Shown piece after piece: positions 25,855-35,014 of a stretch of 64,000 nt of DNA. Made by a program: the position numbers and the translations under genes. Location of the stretch: the NCBI GenBank assembly GCA_030599585.1, contig JAUVNS010000006.1, positions 1 through 64,000 on the forward strand, in the 5' to 3' direction. The notes beneath the pieces are model-generated. The model saw nothing but the letters and a program-made list of their open reading frames with translations, searched no databases and was not told where the DNA came from. The DNA is from Promethearchaeota archaeon (GTDB lineage: Archaea > Asgardarchaeota > Lokiarchaeia > Sigyniarchaeales > SOKP01). Numbering within the stretch: the stretch's first letter is position 1; each line of letters begins with the position of its first letter.

Positions 25855-28152
25855 TTATTTAAATTTCTTTCGTTTTTTCATACCAATAGCAACTATAGCA
25901 ACTCCAGCAACTCCGAATAAGGCAAAAAGTGGAAATCCAGGTATTATCTCTACAGGAACTCCTGCCGCTTCGTAGCCATCACCGATCATGATTTCAGAGA
26001 AAGACCAACCACCCCAAGCATCCCAATCAATTTCATACTTTTTACTAAGCACATAAGCTGCTGTAAGTTGAGAAATAAACATTGTTGGGTATGTTTCAGT
26101 TGCGGTCCTAAATTGAATGTCGCTGTATGCTTTTACTCTTCCAGTATCATTTTGGAAATATAAAGCACGTAACAATTCTTGTAGCTCTGGATCGTTAATA
26201 AGGCCCCAATTCCAAGTATCTGGAATTAAACCCCACTCGGTGGGGTTCTGGTATCCACCAGTAGCATTCATCCATTGATATGTATAGCTATAAAAGGCAT
26301 CTAAGTATCCCAAATCGGTTACAGGCATAGGCCACGTCACATAGAAGGCTTCCAAATCTTTATCATACAAATCTTGCCTAAGAACAGGGTTTAACATCAC
26401 AGCCCACATACCATAAAGGCTAAGTGTCTTCCAATCACCATAATCATTAGAAGGTGTAGCTCCAGATTTATTTAATACCATTCCAATAAGTGCAAGGCTA
26501 GTTTCCAACGAACTCGTAAAGTCTACGCTATAGATACTGTGAAAAAAGTTTAATGTAAAAAGTTCCTTAGATGTAGCGTTTGCTAAAGTGCTGACATCGT
26601 CTGCAAAGTCAAGCCAATCTTGTGTTGTACTGCTTCCATTAATCCCATTAGCGGCTAGTGTAAAATTGTATGCTGGGTCATTAAAAAGGGCATTACGTGC
26701 GATTGTAAGATCAAAAGATGATCCTACAATACTATCATTAAGATAAACGCTTTGTTCCCCCATCAAATTATCGCAACGGTAGGATCTGTCAGTCAAGACA
26801 TTTGCGAAATATGCAGTATAATTAAACGCAAAAGATATGGCTTTTCTAAATGTTACATCGGTATTAGGCTGTATAAAGTCCAATTGTTCTATGTTGTCAA
26901 GTTGAGGAGCATACTCCGTCCAGTTTAGTATGGGTGAAGCTTGTAGTTGATCCTGAAAGAGGACTCCAGAGGGAGGACCATCATAAGCGAAATCAGCATC
27001 TCCAGATGTCAACGCAGTTGTTACTAATTGACCATCAGTATCACCAGGAATATATGAGATAACTCCATATTTAACAACCATTTTACCAGCAGCTCTCATA
27101 TCAGTAAAGTTCCAATAATCGTCATTTCGCTCCATTCTCATTATGTAATTTACTTTATCCACCTCAATAGCTTTCATAACTCCGGTCCCACAAGCAAGGT
27201 CATCACCAGTCCAATCACCCGTATCCTTTATTTGTTTGTAAAAGTAATCGACTCCATTAAGATCGCTATATTTTTCCATTGAGATCATCGCAACCCAAGC
27301 TACTAATCTAAGATCCGTTACAAAATCATTAAACTCTATTAGGAGAGTTCCACCGGTTCCACTGGCAGTTTCATCAGCAGTTTTTACAATAAGAGTTTTA
27401 TTAATGATTGGAAAGTGCCCATCTTGTATATAAGTCTTGCTTACATTTGTCCAACTCAGATTGGGGTCATTATCCTTGCCATAATACTGAGGCGCTACAG
27501 GTTCTCCCGAAACAGGATCATCACTATAAGTATAGGAATAATTCCAAGAGGGAGTATAGAAGTCCTTATAGTTTAAGCCAGCTTTATAAGTCATGTGGCC
27601 CATAATATCACTATGACCTGCTCCTTCCGTACCGGTTAAATTTCCTGTCAGTACATACGCACGATCAATATTCCATTTAGCTACCGTAGCATTCCATTCT
27701 GAACCATCCTGAAATCTGACATTTTCCCGAAGAGTAATATTCATAGCACGAATACCACCTGTATTGTTCCACAGAAAACTATTCTCTTCCGAAGGCCATT
27801 CCGAAACTACGTCATAACCTGTAGCTAATGTGGGCTTATATGCAGTATAAGGGGAAGTTGGAATAGTTATAATCTCGAATAATTTCTCTAAAGTCTCTCC
27901 TTTCGAACTTCCACCTTGTCCTCCAACCAACCAACTTGCTACAAGACTATATTCCCAGGTTGTAGGTCCCCAAGGTTTCTGATCAATGCCTCCAGTTACT
28001 ACAGTCAATGTACCATTATCTTGTGCTGTAATTAGAGCGCTAGTCCGTAATCGTGAGTCCGCAGTAACCGACATAGCACTTATTCCAAAGAACATAGAAC
28101 TAACGAGTATGAAAAGTATGAAATATCGTAAGTTATTTCTTTTCATTTTCAT
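25855..28152 (-). CDS. Peptide-type ABC transporter substrate-binding protein, membrane-anchored
   Basis: A family 5 extracellular solute-binding protein (Dpp/Opp type), 765 residues. It has a signal peptide (residues 1-32, basic then FILFILVSSMFFGISAM), the mature ligand-binding lobes with the RFQDGSEWNATVAKWNIDRAY segment diagnostic of SBP_bac_5 (here VRFQDG...), and a C-terminal anchor: IPGFPLFALFGVAGVAIVAIG followed by KKRKKFK. No lipobox is present, so the C-terminal helix holds it at the cell surface. It diverges from the permease and ATPase genes across a gap with an operator palindrome. The ligand may be peptides or other oligomers. Confidence 0.9.
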   Translation of the reverse strand: MKMKRNNLRYFILFILVSSMFFGISAMSVTADSRLRTSALITAQDNGTLTVVTGGIDQKPWGPTTWEYSLVASWLVGGQGGSSKGETLEKLFEIITIPTSPYTAYKPTLATGYDVVSEWPSEENSFLWNNTGGIRAMNITLRENVRFQDGSEWNATVAKWNIDRAYVLTGNLTGTEGAGHSDIMGHMTYKAGLNYKDFYTPSWNYSYTYSDDPVSGEPVAPQYYGKDNDPNLSWTNVSKTYIQDGHFPIINKTLIVKTADETASGTGGTLLIEFNDFVTDLRLVAWVAMISMEKYSDLNGVDYFYKQIKDTGDWTGDDLACGTGVMKAIEVDKVNYIMRMERNDDYWNFTDMRAAGKMVVKYGVISYIPGDTDGQLVTTALTSGDADFAYDGPPSGVLFQDQLQASPILNWTEYAPQLDNIEQLDFIQPNTDVTFRKAISFAFNYTAYFANVLTDRSYRCDNLMGEQSVYLNDSIVGSSFDLTIARNALFNDPAYNFTLAANGINGSSTTQDWLDFADDVSTLANATSKELFTLNFFHSIYSVDFTSSLETSLALIGMVLNKSGATPSNDYGDWKTLSLYGMWAVMLNPVLRQDLYDKDLEAFYVTWPMPVTDLGYLDAFYSYTYQWMNATGGYQNPTEWGLIPDTWNWGLINDPELQELLRALYFQNDTGRVKAYSDIQFRTATETYPTMFISQLTAAYVLSKKYEIDWDAWGGWSFSEIMIGDGYEAAGVPVEIIPGFPLFALFGVAGVAIVAIGMKKRKKFK

Positions 28153-28255
28153 TTCCTTTTTATTTTGTTTTTAATTTTTTTTTTTATTAAATTTTTAAAT
28201 ATAATCATATACTTCTTCGAATAGTATTTAAAACTTTCAAACGAAAATTTAATTA

Positions 28256-28267
28256 TTACATATGTAA
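28256..28267. promoter_or_regulatory. Operator candidate TTAC-ATAT-GTAA (site 2 of 6)
   Basis: Core of a perfect 14-base palindrome ATTACATATGTAAT (28255-28268) in the divergent gap, 103 bases from the binding-protein start and 93 bases from the 28361 gene, so it could control both arms of the transporter locus. Confidence 0.6.
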
Positions 28268-28360
28268 TCAGTATTAAAAAAACTCATAATGATTAAATAC
28301 AATTTTAATTTTTCAATACTATTAAAATAGGAAATATGATCTGGACATAAATAACTCAAC

Positions 28361-28873
28361 ATGCCAACTAAAAGTAAGAAAAGAGGAAGTTGGAAAATAG
28401 ACTGGGGACGACAAGGACGAGTTACTTTTGCATATATAATTGTTTTTCTTGCTTATTACGGTATTATTGTTAATATTTTTATGTTCGACGAAGGAGAGAA
28501 TTGGTTTTCCTTTGCGGATATACCCAGTTCTGTAAAATCGATACTTTTTTGGACTTACGGATTTGTATTTATTAGCCCAAGTTGGTATTTCGTTGATTGT
28601 TTATTATTATTTTTGGTTTGTTTTTGGTTAACCTATAAAGAAGATATTGCGCATTATGGAATTAGAGCTTCTTTATGGTTAGTTCCTTTTATTGTTTTTG
28701 AAGGTTTCGTTCTATACTTAATCATGTTTGGATTTTCTGTTGAACCACTCATTCTTCAGTTTGCATCTATACAGGGGTATGTCAATTTGTTAATTTTATT
28801 TGGTATAAATATAAGTGGAGCATTTTCTGGTATGTTTTTGAAGAGATATATTAAAGCTCGACTTGAAATTTAA
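28361..28873 (+). CDS. Four-helix membrane protein linked to the ABC importer
   Basis: A 170-residue protein with a basic N-terminus and four hydrophobic helices (about 21-45, 60-95, 103-130, 135-160), the third loop acidic. I recognise no family. It is the first gene of the plus-strand transporter run, 35 bases before the DppB-type permease, and probably belongs to the same operon. It may be an accessory subunit in this lineage; that is inference from position alone. Confidence 0.6.
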   Translation: MPTKSKKRGSWKIDWGRQGRVTFAYIIVFLAYYGIIVNIFMFDEGENWFSFADIPSSVKSILFWTYGFVFISPSWYFVDCLLLFLVCFWLTYKEDIAHYGIRASLWLVPFIVFEGFVLYLIMFGFSVEPLILQFASIQGYVNLLILFGINISGAFSGMFLKRYIKARLEI

Positions 28874-28874
28874 C

Positions 28875-28880
28875 GAGGTG
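28875..28880 (+). promoter_or_regulatory. Shine-Dalgarno GAGGTG pointing to an AUC start at 28888
   Basis: GAGGTG ends seven bases before an in-frame ATC at 28888, while the first ATG (28909) is 28 bases away. ATC would add seven residues reading I-A-K-K-S-I-N before the conventional Met. Confidence 0.45.
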
Positions 28881-28908
28881 AATTAATATCGCTAAAAAAT
28901 CTATTAAT

Positions 28909-30147
28909 ATGGTTAAATATATTATAAGACGCATCCTCGTGATGATTCCAATGTTATTCGTTGTCTTGACAATCACTTTTTTTTTATCTCATGCTATGTC
29001 TATAAATCCTTTACAATCGATGATGACTGGATGGGATATAAATATTTATTTCGACGAAATGGAAAGATTAGGTTTAAATGAACCAATTTATGTTCAATTC
29101 GCATATTACCTTCGAGATTTTTTCACAGGTAATTGGGGGGAATCTTATAGTGGTCCATTTCAGGGTTGGTCAGTTAACGACGTAATTACAACAGTTCTTC
29201 CAAGGACGCTTGAGTTAATGATTATTCCAATTATTATAACACCTATAATTGCTGTTAAACTGGGGACCACATCTGCAAAAAATAGGATGAAGAGGAAAGA
29301 TATTTTGATTAGATCTGTAGCAGTTGTTGGTGCGGGATTTCCTAGTTTTTGGATCGCTATATTGCTTCAATTTTTGTTTGGTAGGATATTATATGAAGCA
29401 ACTTTTTTTGAATTTGATATTGAAATTTATAATTCTAATAGTGTTATATTGAATCCCTCTTTTCCAGACATGATACCAACTCCATCTAATATCTTTTTCG
29501 TTGTATTTTTTCTCTTTTTAATGATTGGAGGATTTTACCTAATTTATCGTGGTAATAAACTCAGAAAACGGGAGGAACCATCAACTAGAAATTATTTACT
29601 TTTGTTTATTTCAGGAATATTAATCTGCTTTATTGCAATTGTTCCAATTATGAATCACATAAATACGTATGGCACAAAGTTTAGACTTCTTGATAGTATT
29701 ATATTCAATGACCCTATCTATTTTTGGGATACAATTGCTCATTTATTGCTTCCTTCGATTTCGATGACATTTCTAAGTCTTGCCGGTATTACACGTTTAA
29801 CAAGGTCCAGCATGTTAGAAGTACTAGATCAGGACTACATAAGAACGGCTCGTGCTAAAGGAGTTCCTGAAAAAGAGATCATTAATAAGCACGCACTTCG
29901 CAATGCATTAATTCCAACAAGTAATCTTATTATAGGGGGAGTTGCTAGTGCTCTATTGGGGTCATTATTTATTGAACTAATATATGGATATTCTGGATTT
30001 GGGAACACTTTCTTTTTTGCGATAATGAATGGAAATATTCCATTAATAAATGGATGTGTAATGGTTGCTACAATAATCCTATTAAGTAGCAATTTGCTTG
30101 CGGATGTGATGTACACTATTATTGATCCTAGGATTATCTATACATGA
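28909..30147 (+). CDS. Peptide-type ABC importer permease, DppB-like
   Basis: Starts MVKYIIRRILVMIPMLFVVLTITFFLSH, the hallmark of the first helix of DppB/OppB permeases. The C-terminal half carries the BPD_transp_1 loop DYIRTARAKGVPEKEIINKHALRNALIP (EAA motif), followed by the last two helices and the terminal YTIIDPRIIYT. At 412 residues it is longer than usual (about 310) because of an insertion of an extra membrane hairpin around residues 195-255. Its partner DppC-like gene overlaps by four bases (ATGA). A Shine-Dalgarno site better fits an ATC codon seven codons upstream (28888). Confidence 0.92.
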   Translation: MVKYIIRRILVMIPMLFVVLTITFFLSHAMSINPLQSMMTGWDINIYFDEMERLGLNEPIYVQFAYYLRDFFTGNWGESYSGPFQGWSVNDVITTVLPRTLELMIIPIIITPIIAVKLGTTSAKNRMKRKDILIRSVAVVGAGFPSFWIAILLQFLFGRILYEATFFEFDIEIYNSNSVILNPSFPDMIPTPSNIFFVVFFLFLMIGGFYLIYRGNKLRKREEPSTRNYLLLFISGILICFIAIVPIMNHINTYGTKFRLLDSIIFNDPIYFWDTIAHLLLPSISMTFLSLAGITRLTRSSMLEVLDQDYIRTARAKGVPEKEIINKHALRNALIPTSNLIIGGVASALLGSLFIELIYGYSGFGNTFFFAIMNGNIPLINGCVMVATIILLSSNLLADVMYTIIDPRIIYT

Positions 30148-31163
30148 AAATAAACTTTAAAATAAAACATAGGCGAATATTTTTGATTAAGTTAGAAGAA
30201 GAAACTACGATAAATACCAAAAATAAAGATAAACCGGGAATTTTATCGTTAATAAAATTTTATCTAATTCCGGGTTGGAGAGTTCCTGAATTCTCTGAAC
30301 AAGAGTATGAAATTGAGAAGACAAGATCTAAAAGAAGGTTCTTTCGTCATTTACTTACTCCTTTGACAATAGTCGGTTCTTTAATTATTTTAGGTTTTGT
30401 TTTCATGGGCGTATTTACTTCATGGTTAACAAGATATCCTCTCCAAACCCTAGTACCTCCATCGATTCCGGGTGTTCCTTATGAGCTTCCGAGCTTATTG
30501 CATCCATTAGGAACTACTAATAATGGCTATGATGTTCTGGCAAGAATACTTTGGGGTACTCAAACTTCATTATTTATGGCTGTGATACCTACTGGAATTG
30601 CAGTTGGTGGAGGATTAGTACTTGGAGTTATCTCAGCATATTTTGGAGGTAAAGTGGACTATATTTTTATGCGAGCTGTGGATTTAATATATTCAATACC
30701 TACTTTAGTAATAGTTTTAATTTTAACGCAGATTTTCGGCTTGAATATGATGGACATTTTAATAATCTATGGAAGCTTTGCTATTGCTGGCAATTTAAGA
30801 TTTATGAGATCATTAGTTTTGCAAATAAGAGAAATGTTGTATGTTAAGGCGGCAAAGACAGGAGGTGCATTAAAGTTTAAAGTAATGTTTTCACACATTT
30901 TTCCAAATGCCTTACCTCCTATGATTTTAACTTTTTTTGGACAGATGGCAATTACCATGTTAGGAATAGCCGCAATTGCATTTCTCGGCCTAACTACCTC
31001 CCAAATTCCAAACTGGGGACAAGATATTGCCTGGGGGAATATTTATGAAGATAATTTCTTTGCTTTTTTAATTCCCGGTTTATGCACGGCGTTTTTTGCT
31101 ATTGCAGCCATGTTAATTGGTGATGGTTTACGAGATGCTATAGATCCTAGATTAAAAATATAA
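30144..31163 (+). CDS. Peptide-type ABC importer permease, DppC-like
   Basis: The second permease subunit, with the N-terminal OppC-N region, the first helix at about residues 73-100, a long external loop (Pro-rich PPSIPGVPYELPS), and the BPD_transp_1 domain with its EAA loop REMLYVKAAKTGGALKFKVMFSHIFPNALPP. It ends in the usual GDGLRDAIDPRLKI. The ATG overlaps the stop of the DppB-like gene by four bases, indicating coupled translation; a start a few codons in is possible because the first 40 residues are polar and poorly conserved. Confidence 0.92.
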   Translation: MKINFKIKHRRIFLIKLEEETTINTKNKDKPGILSLIKFYLIPGWRVPEFSEQEYEIEKTRSKRRFFRHLLTPLTIVGSLIILGFVFMGVFTSWLTRYPLQTLVPPSIPGVPYELPSLLHPLGTTNNGYDVLARILWGTQTSLFMAVIPTGIAVGGGLVLGVISAYFGGKVDYIFMRAVDLIYSIPTLVIVLILTQIFGLNMMDILIIYGSFAIAGNLRFMRSLVLQIREMLYVKAAKTGGALKFKVMFSHIFPNALPPMILTFFGQMAITMLGIAAIAFLGLTTSQIPNWGQDIAWGNIYEDNFFAFLIPGLCTAFFAIAAMLIGDGLRDAIDPRLKI

Positions 31164-31187
31164 TTAAATAAAGAATAAAATAAAAAA

Positions 31188-33101
31188 ATGATATTTCAGA
31201 TAATCGTCTACATTAATCCGCTAATGGCATTTTTAGAGACTCTTTTACTAATAATACTTCTACTTGTAGGGTTTTATATTATTTATAGACTTATTCCAAG
31301 GGAATCTAGATTTGATGACAAATCTTTTGGTTTAAGTGCGGGAATTAGTTGTTTGATTTGTTTTGGAATATTCATGGTTATCAAGATTCTCTTTCAGATG
31401 TTTGAATCTTTTCATGAAATTTTTACAGCGTTGTCTAAAGATCTCTTTCTATTTGGTGTAGGAGTTTTATTATTCGCTCAATTTTATAGATTATTAGAGT
31501 CAAGAAAAAAGCGAAAAATCAGCAATGAGTTTAAGAAATGGACCAGACTATATGTAATTTTATGTTTAGCACTATCTTTGTCGTTTTTCTCTATTGATCT
31601 TCTTGATATTTTAAACATTTCATTATACATCGAACCCCTTGTTAGAGCGTTTATCTCTGTACTATCTTCACCAGCAGGGTTTAACGATATTTTCTATCTC
31701 AGTTTTATGAATCAATTTGGAATCGTATTTTTTTGTTTAATAATTACTTATCTTTTGAATAGAATGAGAGGTATAAACACTAGAATAGCTAAACTTGTGT
31801 TAAAAAAGGCAATGATAATTAGTAGTTTTATTACTTACTTCTTATGGTCCTTCCTTACCTTTCTTTTTGTTGCATATTTAGGTAATTTTTTCGATTTTGG
31901 TAGTTTTTTCTTAGATTTTCGAGTTCAGATAATTACCAATATTGGAACTTATATTGTTTTATTTTTTTATTTCCTAAAATATAAGTATTTACCGGAAAGC
32001 GGTGAAATAACCAGGTATAGACTTCAAGAGGAAATCAAAAAGAAGGAAGAAGATCGCATCGGAGAGCTGAAAGATGTTGTTTTGGAAGTTGAAAATCTTA
32101 AAACATATTTCTACACGGAAGAAGGAGTTGTGAGAGCTTTAGAGGAAATATCTTTAGAGATAAAGAAAGGTGAAGTATTAGGGCTAGTAGGGGAAACAGG
32201 TTGTGGAAAAACGGTCACAGCATTATCTATTCTTCAGATAATAAGAGATCCAGGGGTAATTGAAGCCGGACGGATTATTTATAAAGGAGAAGATTTACTG
32301 AAAAAAAATGAGGAAGAAATGTTAAATTATCGTGGAAAAGAAATAACGATGATTTTTCAGGATCCTTTACTTTCCTTAAATCCTGTTTTTAAAGTAGGAA
32401 AACAGATATCTGAAGTTTATCTTCTGAATATGGAAAAAGAATTGACTTTGGAAGCTTTAAAAAACCCCAAAACAAGTATATATGGAATTGCTCGTGATTG
32501 GAGTGTAAAAATGTTAGAAGATTTAAATATTCCTAATGCTGAAAGCATCTATGACCTATATCCTCACGAATTAAGTGGTGGTATGAGACAAAGAGTCCAA
32601 ATTGCTATGGCTCTTGCATGTAATCCAAGTTTATTGATAGCAGATGAACCAACGACTGCTTTGGATGTGACTGTTCAGAATCAAATACTAAAACTTATGA
32701 AAGATTTATTGAAGAAATATGAAACTTCAATTTTGTTTATTACACATGATTTAGGAATTATTTCAAAGGTAAGTGACAAAGTCGCGGTGATGTATAGTGG
32801 TTATATTGTGGAAAATGGCGCGCGAAAAACATTATTTAGTTCTCCATTTCATCCGTATACTAAAGCTCTCTTGAGATCGATTCCAAAAGTAAGAGAAGAA
32901 AAAGAAAAATTAGAGGTCATTCGTGGATCAGTTCCTAATTTAATATATCCTCCTTCAGGTTGTCGTTTTCATCCACGTTGCCCCTATCGATTTGAAATAT
33001 GTGATTCAATAATACCAAAAAATATAGAAGTTAGCCCAGATTATTATGTGGCTTGTCATCTCTATGATCCTGAATTTAAAGATCATACAGAAAAGATATA
33101 A
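31188..33101 (+). CDS. DppD-like ABC ATPase fused to an N-terminal multi-helix membrane domain
   Basis: Residues 295-637 are a standard DppD/OppD ATPase: Walker A GETGCGKT (335-342), signature LSGGMRQRVQIAMAL, Walker B LLIADEPTTALD, and the C-terminal oligopeptide extension with cysteines in GCRFHPRCPYRFEIC, a cluster known to bind Fe-S in some homologues. Before it, residues 1-270 hold about seven hydrophobic helices that do not belong to the classic subunit (usual length about 330). The membrane part has no recognisable motif. The frame is continuous, so this is a real fusion. It energises the DppB/C-like permease. Confidence 0.9.
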   Translation: MIFQIIVYINPLMAFLETLLLIILLLVGFYIIYRLIPRESRFDDKSFGLSAGISCLICFGIFMVIKILFQMFESFHEIFTALSKDLFLFGVGVLLFAQFYRLLESRKKRKISNEFKKWTRLYVILCLALSLSFFSIDLLDILNISLYIEPLVRAFISVLSSPAGFNDIFYLSFMNQFGIVFFCLIITYLLNRMRGINTRIAKLVLKKAMIISSFITYFLWSFLTFLFVAYLGNFFDFGSFFLDFRVQIITNIGTYIVLFFYFLKYKYLPESGEITRYRLQEEIKKKEEDRIGELKDVVLEVENLKTYFYTEEGVVRALEEISLEIKKGEVLGLVGETGCGKTVTALSILQIIRDPGVIEAGRIIYKGEDLLKKNEEEMLNYRGKEITMIFQDPLLSLNPVFKVGKQISEVYLLNMEKELTLEALKNPKTSIYGIARDWSVKMLEDLNIPNAESIYDLYPHELSGGMRQRVQIAMALACNPSLLIADEPTTALDVTVQNQILKLMKDLLKKYETSILFITHDLGIISKVSDKVAVMYSGYIVENGARKTLFSSPFHPYTKALLRSIPKVREEKEKLEVIRGSVPNLIYPPSGCRFHPRCPYRFEICDSIIPKNIEVSPDYYVACHLYDPEFKDHTEKI

Positions 33102-33124
33102 TAAAAAATAATTTGAGAATGTGA

Positions 33125-34900
33125 TTGATTTTGTTATTACAAACCTTTAGAAATGAACCTTGGATTCAAATAAGTTTATTAATTGTTGTTTTTATAATTG
33201 GAATTGCTTTACAAAAATCATATAATAAAAATATACTGAAGTTAGAAACTTATACGAACGGTTTTTCTCTAACATTGAGAAAAAACTCTCCTTTTATGAG
33301 ATTAATCTTTTTAAATCTTACTTGGTTAATAGTTAATCTTTCAGGAATTTTTATTTCCTTCTTTCTATTTAATTTTGTTTTTTTTTATTTGGTTAACATA
33401 ATTGATGTTTTATTGATTATTGCTAATATAATTATAGGTACTCTATTGTACATGAAATTGTATAATAAAGAATTAAAAAATTCTCTCATTACAATCACAC
33501 TAATTCAAATAGTTCTAAGTGGGATTGGTATCTTGCTTAACCTTTTTTTTAAGGTATTCCAAACCAGTTTGTCTCTACCTGATGATCAAGTAATGATTTA
33601 TTTCTTCGAATATATTATAAGTGTTGTAATAACGATTAGCCTTACAATATTTTTTATTAAATATGGGAGTAAAATCCAATTAGTTTATGAGACAACAGGT
33701 TTAATAGCTCTTACAGCTGTTATACCAGGGTTGATTTTTATTTCAATTAATTTTCTTTTAGACCCAGTATTTATTTTTTATAATCTCGTTCAAGTTATTA
33801 TAGTTGCCTTGGCTATTTCTATTATTTTAGCAATAATTCTTAAAAAGCTTTCATATAGAAAAATCCCTCGATATGATTTAGAAGAAATGAAAGCTCTTGA
33901 AAAAGGTCAAGCCCTATTGGACATTGAAGATTTAAAAGTCCATTATCCGCTTCTTAAAGGTGTTTTAAGAAAACAAATTGGTTCTGTCAAAGCAGTAGAT
34001 GGTGTTTCCTTTAGCATTAAAGCTGGTGAAACTGTTGGATTAGTTGGAGAAAGTGGATGTGGAAAAACAACAGTAGCTTTGGCTATTTTAGGATTAATCG
34101 AGAAAACATCAGGTAATTTGTTATTAAAAGAAGAACTCCTACCAAAAGATTATTCGCGTATAATAAGAAAAAGTATTCAAATGGTATTCCAAGATCCTGA
34201 TGCTTCATTAAACCCTCAATTGAAAGTAATAGATATCATTGCAGAGCCGCTCAAAAACATATTGGGAATCACTAATAATATTAAACTTAGAAAGCATGTG
34301 TTAAAACTTTTAGAAGAAGTCTCTCTAAAGAAAGAGCATTTAGATAGATATCCGCATGAATTCTCAGGGGGACAAAAGCAACGAATAATCATTGCCAGAG
34401 CATTAGCTTGTAATCCAGAACTAATTATACTGGACGAACCTACTTCTGCCCTTGATGTATCTGTTCAAGCTCAAATCCTTAATTTACTCAGAGATTTACA
34501 AAGAACTTATAATTACGGTTTTCTATTTATCACACATGATTTATCTGTGGTTCATCACATCGCTGATCGGATTGCTGTTATGTATCTTGGCAAAATTGTT
34601 GAAGTGGGTAATAAAAAACAGATATTCTCAAATCCCACTCACCCATACACTAAAGCCCTTCTCGCGTCCCGTTCAGAAGTCAGTGAAGAGGATCGGGAGA
34701 TTACCTTTGTTCTTTCAGGAGAGGTTCCAAGTCCAATTAATCCACCTCCAGGTTGCAGTTTTCATCCCAGGTGTTATACAGAATCGTATAACGAACTATG
34801 CAAACAAGAATCACCTCATAAGATTGAAGTAGAAGAAGGGCATTTTATTTGGTGTGTGAACGAGGAAGTACTAAGAGATACTCACGATTTTGTTTTTTAA
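33125..34900 (+). CDS. DppF-like ABC ATPase fused to an N-terminal membrane domain
   Basis: Residues 262-591 are a DppF/OppF ATPase: Walker A GESGCGKT (308-315), signature FSGGQKQRIIIARAL, Walker B LIILDEPTSALD, and the Cys-containing C-terminal motif PPGCSFHPRC. Residues 1-245 are hydrophobic, with seven or so helices, again foreign to the family (usual length about 320). The two ATPases of this importer therefore share the same unusual architecture though their membrane parts are not obviously similar in sequence. The start is TTG (33125, or 33131 by spacing to GTGA). Last gene of the importer operon. Confidence 0.88.
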   Translation: MILLLQTFRNEPWIQISLLIVVFIIGIALQKSYNKNILKLETYTNGFSLTLRKNSPFMRLIFLNLTWLIVNLSGIFISFFLFNFVFFYLVNIIDVLLIIANIIIGTLLYMKLYNKELKNSLITITLIQIVLSGIGILLNLFFKVFQTSLSLPDDQVMIYFFEYIISVVITISLTIFFIKYGSKIQLVYETTGLIALTAVIPGLIFISINFLLDPVFIFYNLVQVIIVALAISIILAIILKKLSYRKIPRYDLEEMKALEKGQALLDIEDLKVHYPLLKGVLRKQIGSVKAVDGVSFSIKAGETVGLVGESGCGKTTVALAILGLIEKTSGNLLLKEELLPKDYSRIIRKSIQMVFQDPDASLNPQLKVIDIIAEPLKNILGITNNIKLRKHVLKLLEEVSLKKEHLDRYPHEFSGGQKQRIIIARALACNPELIILDEPTSALDVSVQAQILNLLRDLQRTYNYGFLFITHDLSVVHHIADRIAVMYLGKIVEVGNKKQIFSNPTHPYTKALLASRSEVSEEDREITFVLSGEVPSPINPPPGCSFHPRCYTESYNELCKQESPHKIEVEEGHFIWCVNEEVLRDTHDFVF

Positions 34901-34922
34901 TAATTAGCTTCTTTTTTTCAAA

Positions 34923-34934
34923 TTACATTAGTAA
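34923..34934. promoter_or_regulatory. Operator candidate TTAC-ATTA-GTAA (site 3 of 6)
   Basis: Within ATTACATTAGTAAT, 23 bases after the importer operon ends and 80 bases before the serine hydrolase gene. Confidence 0.55.
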
Positions 34935-35014
34935 TTTACAGAGTTTTTACCAGTTATATTTTATATAATGAAGTACTTTTTCTTTAGAATTTATTAAAAA
35001 AGTGCTTAAATATA

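Noticed and set aside
34452-34832. 126-residue frame inside the DppF-like gene on the same strand
   Set aside because: Overlaps the signature and Walker B region of a clear ATPase in another frame; no independent evidence.
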